Of a stretch of DNA of 64,000 nucleotides, positions 22,843 through 29,806 are shown one piece after another (positions within the stretch are counted from its first letter, which is position 1; every line of letters starts with the position of its first letter). Source of the DNA: Brevundimonas viscosa. Lineage in GTDB: Bacteria > Pseudomonadota > Alphaproteobacteria > Caulobacterales > Caulobacteraceae. The translations under genes and the position numbers were made by a program. Location: NCBI RefSeq assembly GCF_900116065.1, contig NZ_FOZV01000001.1, positions 1 through 64,000 of the forward strand, given 5' to 3'. A model generated the notes under the pieces. It worked only from the letters and a program-made list of their open reading frames with translations. It did not search any database and was not told the origin of the DNA.

Positions 22843-25013
22843 GCGAGTTCGTGGGCGGGACGTCCCGCCCCTGTGCTTTCGCGCAGCTGAAGCCAGGCCG
22901 CGGCGATGTGGTAGAGCGAACTCGCAGGTGCAGGTTCGTCGATGAAGCGGCCATCCGGTTCGAGCTTGTCGCGCCACAGGCCGGTGGGCTCAAGATACCG
23001 TTGCAGGCCCTTCAGCGCCTCGGCCGCGTGCGACGCGGGAACCCGGTCGCCGAGGATCAGCGCCGCCTTCAGCCGCTCGGTCTGGGGCCACAGTCGGGCG
23101 CGTCCCGAACGGACGTTCAGCTGGTCGTCCAGCTCGTCGACGGCCACCCCGCGCACCGCGTCGATGCCGCGCAGGCCCGCGGCGTAAAGCCGTTCCGCCG
23201 CCGCGGCCGCCCAGTCGTCCCCCCGGGCGCGGCCCCAGCGCGTCAACAACCAGGCCCATTCGAACTGGTGGCCCGGCTCGACCAGGCGCCCGGCCTCTCC
23301 CGCCGCGGGGCTCCAGTCCGGGGCGAAGAACTCGCGCAGGAAGCCGCCGTCAGCGTCGATGAAATGCCGCCGCGCGAGGGCGGCGATCGCGTCGGCCATG
23401 GCGGTCCACTCCCGCCGCGGCTCAACCGCCTCCCAGGCGAGGCAGGCCTCGAACAGGTGCATGTGGGCGTTGGCCTGGTGCGGATGGCCGGCGTCCTCGC
23501 GCCAGCCGCCGCCGGGCAGGGCCAATCCCGCCAAGGCCTCGCGGAGCGCATGGGCCCGTCCGGACATCAGCTCCCGCTCCACGCCCGCCTCCGCGGCCGC
23601 GGCGAAGGCCAGAAGGGCGAAGGCCTGGTCGTAGAGCGAGGCCGTGTCGTCCAGCACCGCGCCCTCCGCCGAAACGCGGGTGCGGTACAGCCCGTCGGGG
23701 CGCCGGTTGGCGCCCTCGAAGCGATCCAGCCCCTCGACCACCAGCCGCCGCCAGGGACCGGCCCAGCCCGCGCGTCCGGCGACGCTGTAGACCCACGCCT
23801 GCCGCGCCTGCACGCGCGCTCGCCGGAAGAGGGTCGCGCACGCACCGTCGGACTGGAGCGTCTCCCGGAAACCTCCATCTTGGTCGACGCCCAGCGTCGC
23901 CCACACCGGAAAGGCGTTCAGGCGCATCCACCGGTCGAAGGACTGCACCTGATCTTCAAAACTTGGCGGGGGTGAGCGTCCGTCCGCATGTGCTGGAGAG
24001 GTCACGCGAATCCGCTCAACGAGCCCCTTCACCTCCTGAGCTCGACTCAGACTGCAGACCAACACGGCATCGGGTTCAGCTATGATCGCAAGATCCCTGA
24101 CACCTGCCGTAGCCACCACCATTCCCTTCGCGGCGCGGACAAGACAGGCGTCGCCGTCGGCTCCGACCCAGAGACCCTTGTCTGCCGACCCTGCCGAGGC
24201 CACCGCATCCCATGCGCCCAGATCGGACCAGCTGAAGTCGACGGGAAGGACCGAAACGCGGTCGCTCCGCTCCATCACAGCGTAGTCAATAGAGATTTTC
24301 GGCGAGCCCCTGAACGCCTCCGACAGCTGGAGTATGTCGGCCGGCGTATTCGGAAGCGACCTGCTAACCGCCTCGGTCACTGCAGGTGCGAATGCCTCGA
24401 GCTCCGCTAGCAGGACGTCGGCCCGCACCATGAAGTTGCCGCTGTTCCACAGGAAGCCTTCGCGAAGGTAAGCCTCCGCAGTCTCCCCGCTCGGTTTTTC
24501 GACGAATCTTTCCACCTTGGCCAAGCCCGGACCTTGAGGCTGAATGTAACCGTAGGCTGACGACGGCTCTGTTGGCCGGACGCCAAAGGTGACGATCTCG
24601 CCCGCGTTCGCGGCATTCCAACCCTCCTTCACAGACGACCTGAAGGCATCGGCATCGGGAATGTGGTGGTCGGACGCGACAAACAAGGCGATCCCGTTTT
24701 TCGCCTCCCGTCTGATCCAAAGCGCTGCCGCGGCCATAGCCGCGGCCGAATCGCGCCCTTCCGGCTCCAGCAGCACCGTCGCATTCAGTGACAGTCGTGC
24801 AAGTTGCTCAACGATGGCGCCGCGGTGGCTTTCACCCGCGACAATGATCAGGCGGCCGCCGCCGTCAGCGAGGGGCACGACACGCTTGGCCGTTTCCTGG
24901 AAGAGTGAAAGATCGCTGAGAAGATCCAGGAACTGCTTGGGGTTGGCGGGGCGGGAGGCCGGCCAGAGGCGGGTGCCTGCTCCCCCGCAGAGGATGACTG
25001 GATATACAACCAT
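22839..25013 (-). CDS. Mannose-1-phosphate guanylyltransferase fused to AGE-type sugar isomerase
   Basis: The 724-residue protein joins two enzymes. Residues 1 to about 345 are a ManC-type nucleotidyltransferase (LCGGAGTRLWPASRPANPKQ, FVEKPS, FLWNSGNFMVRADVLL, SIDYAVMERS) that makes GDP-mannose. Residues about 350-724 form an (alpha/alpha)6 barrel of the N-acylglucosamine 2-epimerase/YihS family, with HMHLFEACLAWE, EPGHQFEWAWLLTRW and LWPQTERLKA. This half probably isomerises mannose-6-phosphate/fructose-6-phosphate, replacing the cupin-type isomerase of the usual bifunctional enzyme. GDP-mannose would feed fucose or mannose units of the polysaccharide locus upstream. The start MVVYPVILCGG fits the family exactly. 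Confidence 0.85.
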   Translation of the reverse strand: MVVYPVILCGGAGTRLWPASRPANPKQFLDLLSDLSLFQETAKRVVPLADGGGRLIIVAGESHRGAIVEQLARLSLNATVLLEPEGRDSAAAMAAAALWIRREAKNGIALFVASDHHIPDADAFRSSVKEGWNAANAGEIVTFGVRPTEPSSAYGYIQPQGPGLAKVERFVEKPSGETAEAYLREGFLWNSGNFMVRADVLLAELEAFAPAVTEAVSRSLPNTPADILQLSEAFRGSPKISIDYAVMERSDRVSVLPVDFSWSDLGAWDAVASAGSADKGLWVGADGDACLVRAAKGMVVATAGVRDLAIIAEPDAVLVCSLSRAQEVKGLVERIRVTSPAHADGRSPPPSFEDQVQSFDRWMRLNAFPVWATLGVDQDGGFRETLQSDGACATLFRRARVQARQAWVYSVAGRAGWAGPWRRLVVEGLDRFEGANRRPDGLYRTRVSAEGAVLDDTASLYDQAFALLAFAAAAEAGVERELMSGRAHALREALAGLALPGGGWREDAGHPHQANAHMHLFEACLAWEAVEPRREWTAMADAIAALARRHFIDADGGFLREFFAPDWSPAAGEAGRLVEPGHQFEWAWLLTRWGRARGDDWAAAAAERLYAAGLRGIDAVRGVAVDELDDQLNVRSGRARLWPQTERLKAALILGDRVPASHAAEALKGLQRYLEPTGLWRDKLEPDGRFIDEPAPASSLYHIAAAWLQLRESTGAGRPAHELA

Positions 25014-25088
25014 GGCGCGCTCTTCTTACCTAGCGGTTACGCTCTACCCGCTCGATCAGCCGGCCGCCAGTGGCGTTCAGGCTCCGAT

Positions 25089-27443
25089 CTAGAACCTGCT
25101 CCGCCAGCTGCCGAGCAGGGCGTAGGCCGGTTCGGCCGAACGCTGGTGGCGGTCGTCGCGGGTGACCACCGCCCGCAGCGCCAGCTCGGAGCCGTCGGGA
25201 AGGGCGTGGTGGCTGCCCAGCGAGAAATCGATCTGCCGCCCGGTCGGCGTGGCCGAGAAGCGGCGCTCCGAGAAGGTCAGCGGATCGAAATATTCAAGCG
25301 GGGCGTCCGCCAGCCAGGCGCTGAACTCGCCGCGCTCCACCCGCAGCGGCTGCGAGATCGACCAGGTCAGCGAGCGGCAGCCGAAGCCGAGCTCCTTGCA
25401 GAAGGTGGTCAGGCCGATCCGCCAGCTGGAGCTCAGCGCCTGCTCGGACAGGCTGAGGAACTCGCCGGCCAGATCGGTGCGGGCGAAGCCCATCTCGGCG
25501 TCCAGCCACAGGCCGGACCCCAGATCGAACTGGCCCGACACGCCGGCGAAGGTGGTGTCGCTGGGCATCTCGAAACCGGAGCCGACCGGCACATAGGAAC
25601 CCAGCGGGCCCATGCGTTCGTCCAGGCCGCCGGCGGCGAAGGTCAGGCGCGCCGCGTCCGAAGCCTGCCAGTTCATGGCGAAGCGGGCGTAGCGCGAGAC
25701 ATCGTCCTCGGCCTGGCGGAACGGCATGGCCCGGTCGCCCGAGCCCGCGTCGGCGGTGAAGGTCAGGTCGCCGACACGGACCGCCCCCAGCACCGCGCGA
25801 TCGACCTGGGCCAGCGACGCGAAGCCGTCGCCGGCGCCCAGCTCGAACGGCGAACGGGCGCCGTTGCGGCCCTGCCAGACGGCGACCGCGCCGCGGTCGG
25901 TCGAGAACTCGACCATCACGTCTTCGCGCCGGCGGTCGTCGAGCCAGGGCGTCAGGGCGTGCGAGGCGGCCGCCGGGTCAAAGGCGTCGTCCTCGAGGAT
26001 GGTGCTGCTCGTCAGCGAAAGCTGCCCGCCCATGGGAGCGTCGACGGTCAGCCGCGCCTGCCGCTGCTCCACCTGGGGCATGCGGATGCGCTCGCCGCGC
26101 GGCGCCTCGCCGAAGGCCGCCGCCAGATCGACGCGGAACAGGCGGTCGAACGAGTCGTGTCCAACGGTCTGCAGCCCCTGGCCGCGGCGGAAGGCGTCGC
26201 CGAAAGCCGCGCCGGTGTAGGCGAAGCGCGTGCTCGTCACCGACACCGTGGCGCCCGACCCCATCGGCACGCTGGTCGAACCGACCGGCTGGAAGGCACG
26301 GGCGATGTCCAGCAGGCCCCGGCCGTAGACGGTGTCGGTCCCGGCGTCGCCGGCGTCGCGGGCGGTCTGCAGGAGGATGGCGACCGCCTCGCGGCCGGAA
26401 AGGTTGGGGAAGGCGTCGAGCAGAAGGGCCAGAGCCCCCGCGACCGCAGGCGCGGCGAAGGAGGTGCCGTTCACACGCCAGCACGAGGTTCCGGCGCAGG
26501 CCGTAATGACGTCCACGCCGGCCGCGCTGATGTAGCTGGCGGCCGAGACGCCGGCCCGGTTCGAGAAGGCGGCGATCTGGTTGGCGGCGTCATGCGCCCC
26601 GACGACGATGATGCTGCCGGCGAAGCGAATGTCGGTGGCGTACCGGCCGGGCCATTCGGGGTTGCCGCCGGTGGGCTCGTCGCCGGCGTTGCCCGCGGCG
26701 ATGGTGAACACGATGCCGGCGTTGACCGCCCGCTGCAGCGCCGCCTCGAAGCCGGCGCCGAGCGGCCCCTCGCCGCCCAGCGACATGTTCACGATCGGCA
26801 CCCTGTTGGCGATGGCGTAGTCGATGGCGGCGATCAGGTCCGTGGACTTGAAGCAGACGGTGTCCTCGGGATCGGTGCAGTCGCTGACATCGGCCCGTAT
26901 CGAGATGATGGTCGACTCATAGGCCGTCCCGATGGTGCCGAAGCCGTTGAAGTTCGAGGCGATCACGCCCGAGACCGTGGTGCCGTGGGCGGGCTCGCCG
27001 CCGGCGCCGATCGTGCCGGTGGGCGTGTTGCGCCCGGCCACCACGTCGATCGACAGCGGCGATATCCGGCCGACCATGTCGGCCTGGTTGAAATCGATGC
27101 CGGAGTCGATGACCCCGATGTTGACGCCGGCGCCCGTCGCGCCCGCGTTCCACGCCGTGATCGCGCCCGAGTTCCCGACGCCGTAGTTGCGCAGGTACTC
27201 CGCCGAGGTCGGCGAGGGCGGAGGAGGAGGAGGCGGCGGCGGGGGCGGCGGCGGCGGCGGAGGGGGTGGCGGCGGAGGCGGAGGGGGCGGCGGAGGCGGA
27301 GGGGGCGGAGGCGGCACTGGCGTCACAACCCCGCCCGAGGCGCCGCCGCCGCCGCCGCCACAGGCGGCCAAAGGCGTCAGCATGGCCGCGACCGCCGCGG
27401 TGACGATCATGCCCTTCACGCTACGGTTGCGCATCGCCCACAT
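25089..27443 (-). CDS. S8 subtilisin-like serine protease with polyproline linker and C-terminal barrel-like region
   Basis: This protein has up to 784 residues (start at 27443, or ATG 27434 three codons later). It opens with a signal ending LAAC followed by a glycine run, a likely lipobox. A run of exactly 33 prolines fills codons 44-76. The S8 protease domain has Asp in GVIDSGID, His in PAHGTTVSG and Ser in NGTSFAAPAVAG. The last ~300 residues are beta-rich and end in Phe (LLGSWRSRF), as in autotransporter/outer-membrane barrels. I expect a surface-exposed or autotransported protease; lipid anchor and barrel together are unusual. Confidence 0.8.
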   Translation of the reverse strand: MWAMRNRSVKGMIVTAAVAAMLTPLAACGGGGGGASGGVVTPVPPPPPPPPPPPPPPPPPPPPPPPPPPPPPPPPPSPTSAEYLRNYGVGNSGAITAWNAGATGAGVNIGVIDSGIDFNQADMVGRISPLSIDVVAGRNTPTGTIGAGGEPAHGTTVSGVIASNFNGFGTIGTAYESTIISIRADVSDCTDPEDTVCFKSTDLIAAIDYAIANRVPIVNMSLGGEGPLGAGFEAALQRAVNAGIVFTIAAGNAGDEPTGGNPEWPGRYATDIRFAGSIIVVGAHDAANQIAAFSNRAGVSAASYISAAGVDVITACAGTSCWRVNGTSFAAPAVAGALALLLDAFPNLSGREAVAILLQTARDAGDAGTDTVYGRGLLDIARAFQPVGSTSVPMGSGATVSVTSTRFAYTGAAFGDAFRRGQGLQTVGHDSFDRLFRVDLAAAFGEAPRGERIRMPQVEQRQARLTVDAPMGGQLSLTSSTILEDDAFDPAAASHALTPWLDDRRREDVMVEFSTDRGAVAVWQGRNGARSPFELGAGDGFASLAQVDRAVLGAVRVGDLTFTADAGSGDRAMPFRQAEDDVSRYARFAMNWQASDAARLTFAAGGLDERMGPLGSYVPVGSGFEMPSDTTFAGVSGQFDLGSGLWLDAEMGFARTDLAGEFLSLSEQALSSSWRIGLTTFCKELGFGCRSLTWSISQPLRVERGEFSAWLADAPLEYFDPLTFSERRFSATPTGRQIDFSLGSHHALPDGSELALRAVVTRDDRHQRSAEPAYALLGSWRSRF
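27216..27314 (-). repeat. Trinucleotide (CCN)33 tract encoding 33 consecutive prolines
   Basis: All 33 codons of this 99-base stretch are CCN on the coding strand, with mixed third bases (mostly CCG and CCT, several CCC, one CCA). The mix of codons suggests selection for proline and not simple recent slippage. Such tracts still change length easily and are a ribosome-stalling challenge relieved by EF-P. Confidence 0.95.
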
Positions 27444-27599
27444 CCCCGAAATACTGGTTCCAGACCCTATGACCCGTCACCGGCGATTGGCAATCGATTT
27501 CCGGAGCTTCACCGCTAGAGGGCGACAGGGTGCGCTCCCCGCGCTGCAGCCCGCTGCGGTGGACGCCCGGATCCGGACAGAAGTCTCAGAGCGCCGTGG

Positions 27600-28214
27600 T
27601 CAGAGGCCGGTCGCAGCCGCGGGTGCGGGAACTACTACCACAGGTGGAACAGTGTCCGGGCGCGCAGCGAACTCCGGCGACCCGCCCGTCCAGGCCGCCG
27701 CGGGGTTCAGCGCCGCCGTCGCCTCGAGAAAGGTTCCCGGCTTCATCGATGGCTCGCCTGCCGTCTGCAGCCCCGCCAGCCGGGCGAGGTCGGCGATGAA
27801 GGTGATGCAGTTGCGACGGCGCAGATCGTAGACCGATCCCTCCGGCCCGTTCCACCAGTCCGCGCGGGCGCGGAGCGCGCGGTAGACGGCGTCGTCCACG
27901 GTCAGCGACAGATAGGGCCGCCCCTCCCCGACATAGCGGGGGTCGGGCTCGAGCACCACGCCGGCGCCGCGTGCGAACAGCAGCTGCGGCCCCGGGTTCT
28001 TCGCCGTGAACCCGGCCGCCCAGTCGACCGGCTCGCCCGTGTCGTCGAGGACGCCGACAGCGTGGACGAAGGCGTGCGGGAACAGCAGTTCGCCGCCGCG
28101 GATGCGCGCGCCGGGATGGGCGTAGAAGGTCAGGGTGACCTCGGCCCAGGCGGGACCGGCGGCGAGCGCCAGCAGGAGGGCGGCGAACAGGCTGCGGAAC
28201 AGGCGACGGCTCAT
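27600..28214 (-). CDS. Secreted protein of unknown function with NC-containing motif
   Basis: This 204-residue protein has a clear signal peptide ending PAWA. The mature part includes LTFYAHPGARIRGGELLFPHAFVH near the start and the segment RRRNCITFIADLARLAGL at about residues 130-147. A cysteine after Asn in front of a helix, with an upstream histidine (PHAFVH), recalls papain-like/NlpC or DUF4105-type folds, but I cannot place it firmly. A proline/valine-rich end follows. It lies between the S8 protease gene and the maltodextrin locus on the same strand. Confidence 0.55.
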   Translation of the reverse strand: MSRRLFRSLFAALLLALAAGPAWAEVTLTFYAHPGARIRGGELLFPHAFVHAVGVLDDTGEPVDWAAGFTAKNPGPQLLFARGAGVVLEPDPRYVGEGRPYLSLTVDDAVYRALRARADWWNGPEGSVYDLRRRNCITFIADLARLAGLQTAGEPSMKPGTFLEATAALNPAAAWTGGSPEFAARPDTVPPVVVVPAPAAATGL

Positions 28215-28261
28215 ACGGCTCCCCGGTCGTCAGGCGTCCAGTCTAGGACGCACTCTCCGAA

Positions 28262-28295
28262 ATGCGCAAAGGCCGCCGGGGATGCCCCGGCGGCC
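28262..28295 (-). terminator. Terminator of the MFS transporter gene
   Basis: An 11-bp perfect stem, GGCCGCCGGGG / CCCCGGCGGCC (28271-28281 and 28285-28295), with a 3-base loop, lies 24 bases past the MFS stop. Read on the minus strand it is followed by TTTGCGCATTT, a broken T-run. Confidence 0.75.
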
Positions 28296-28319
28296 CTTGT
28301 TCCTGCGCGCTCACGCCGA

Positions 28320-29621
28320 TCAGTGCGACGCGGGCGCCGCCACGACGTCGCCGTCACGCACCTTCGAGCGGGCGCAGGCGATGGCGAACACGGTCAGCAG
28401 GATGTAGCCGACCAGCGGCACGTAGAAGGCCGGATTGAAGACCGCCGCGGCGTCGTCGACCAGGTGGCCGGCGATGTACGGCAGCACGGCTCCGCCGACG
28501 ATGGCGGTGCACAGCAGGCCCGAGGTCGCCGAGGCCGGCGCGCCCGATCGCTCCAGCGTCAGGGTGAAGATGGTCGGGAACATGATCGAGTTGAAGAAGC
28601 CGACCGCGATGGCCGCCCAGGCCGCCGTCTCGCCGGTCGTCTGGGTGACCACCAGACACAGCACGGCGGCGATCGCGGTGTTGACCGTCAGCAGCACGCC
28701 GGCCCGGACGCGGGTCAGCAGCAGGGCGCCGATGAAGCGGCCGACCATGGCGCCGCCCCAGTACAGGCTGACCATGCGTCCGGCGTCGGCCTCGGGGATG
28801 TTCAGGATGGTGGGACTGTGCAGGAAGTTGGTCAGCAGGCCGCCGATGGTCACTTCGGAGCCGACGTAGATGAAGATCGCCAGGGCGCCGAAGAGGGCCC
28901 ACTTCGAGCCGAACGCCTTGAGCGGCGAGGCCACGCCGCCGCCCTCGTCCGCCCCGGCCGCCGCGGCGTTGATCTTCTTGCGGGCGGTGAAGATGAAGAA
29001 GGCCACCACGGCGAAGAAGCCGCCGAGCGCCAGGAAGGCGAAGTCGATGCTGCGCAGCGACTCGTCGCGGGTCGCGGCGGTCACCACCGCCCCGGCGGCG
29101 AACACGCCGCCGGTCAGCAGCACCGTCGAGCCGAGCCAGGGGCCGACCGTCGTGCCCAGCGAGTTGAAGAACTGCGAGAAGTTCAGGCGGGCGTGCGAGG
29201 ACTTGCGCGAGCCGAGCGCCGCAACCAGCGGGTTGGCCGCGACCTGCAGCAGGGTCACGCCCGAGGCGATGACGAACAGGGCGATCAGCACGCCCGGATA
29301 CCAGTCCATGATCGTCGCCACCGGCACGATCAGGCAGCCCAGAACCATGACGGCCAGGGCCGAGATGATCGAGCGGCTGTAGCCCAGCTTGCTGAGCACG
29401 GCGGCGGCGGGCACCGACACCACCGCGTAGGCGATGAACCAGGCCGACGCGGTCAGCATGGCCTCGGCGGTGCTGAGGTCGAACACCTTGCGGACCGCCG
29501 CGATCAGCGGGTCGATCAGCGAGGTGGCGAAGCCCCAGGCGAAGAACAGGGTGGTCACATAGGCGAAGGCGAGGCCCGTGCCCTGGGTCCGCGACGGCGG
29601 CGAAGCTGTGGTGTCGGTCAT
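28320..29621 (-). CDS. FucP/GluP-type MFS sugar:H+ symporter
   Basis: The 433-residue protein has about 12 membrane segments and begins in the FucP manner (YVTTLFFAWGFATSLIDPLIAAVRKVFDLS). VLLQVAANPLVAALGSRKSSHARLNFSQFFNSLGTTVGP is rendered here as the region at about residues 115-150, with NPLVAALG and FNSLGTTVGP. These are hallmarks of the fucose/glucose/galactose symporters in this family. Next to a maltodextrin receptor and alpha-glucosidases, glucose released in the periplasm is the likely cargo. ATG 29621 gives the family start. A strong terminator follows the gene and another precedes it. Confidence 0.85.
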   Translation of the reverse strand: MTDTTASPPSRTQGTGLAFAYVTTLFFAWGFATSLIDPLIAAVRKVFDLSTAEAMLTASAWFIAYAVVSVPAAAVLSKLGYSRSIISALAVMVLGCLIVPVATIMDWYPGVLIALFVIASGVTLLQVAANPLVAALGSRKSSHARLNFSQFFNSLGTTVGPWLGSTVLLTGGVFAAGAVVTAATRDESLRSIDFAFLALGGFFAVVAFFIFTARKKINAAAAGADEGGGVASPLKAFGSKWALFGALAIFIYVGSEVTIGGLLTNFLHSPTILNIPEADAGRMVSLYWGGAMVGRFIGALLLTRVRAGVLLTVNTAIAAVLCLVVTQTTGETAAWAAIAVGFFNSIMFPTIFTLTLERSGAPASATSGLLCTAIVGGAVLPYIAGHLVDDAAAVFNPAFYVPLVGYILLTVFAIACARSKVRDGDVVAAPASH

Positions 29622-29742
29622 GTCTCTCCCCGGCGGCCGGCGTGCGCACGCGCGGCCTTGTCCTGGCGTCCTTGCTTCCATCCGGCGGCGTCCGCGTCCA
29701 GCGCTTTGCGGCCGGCCGTAACCAAAAGTGGCCCGCAGGCGT

Positions 29743-29781
29743 CGAAAAGACGAGGGCCGCCCCGGTTTCCCGAAGCGGCCC
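29743..29781 (-). terminator. Terminator of the TonB-dependent receptor gene
   Basis: On the minus strand GGGCCGC (29781-29775) pairs with GCGGCCC (29760-29754). The intervening bases can form a short CGG-GAAA-CCG inner stem capped by a GAAA tetraloop. TCGTCTTTTCG follows, so this looks like an intrinsic terminator 26 bases after the receptor stop codon. Confidence 0.75.
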
Positions 29782-29806
29782 CCCTGCCCTGACCGGTTGG
29801 GGTCGG

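Noticed and set aside
27216..27314. The GC-rich trinucleotide run could be mistaken for a tandem or CRISPR-like repeat.
   Set aside because: It is in frame with a protease gene, has no spacers and encodes prolines.
25146..27518. A 790-codon plus-strand frame with a polyglycine/arginine run opposite the S8 protease.
   Set aside because: It is the complement of the protease gene; the run is the polyproline tract read backwards.
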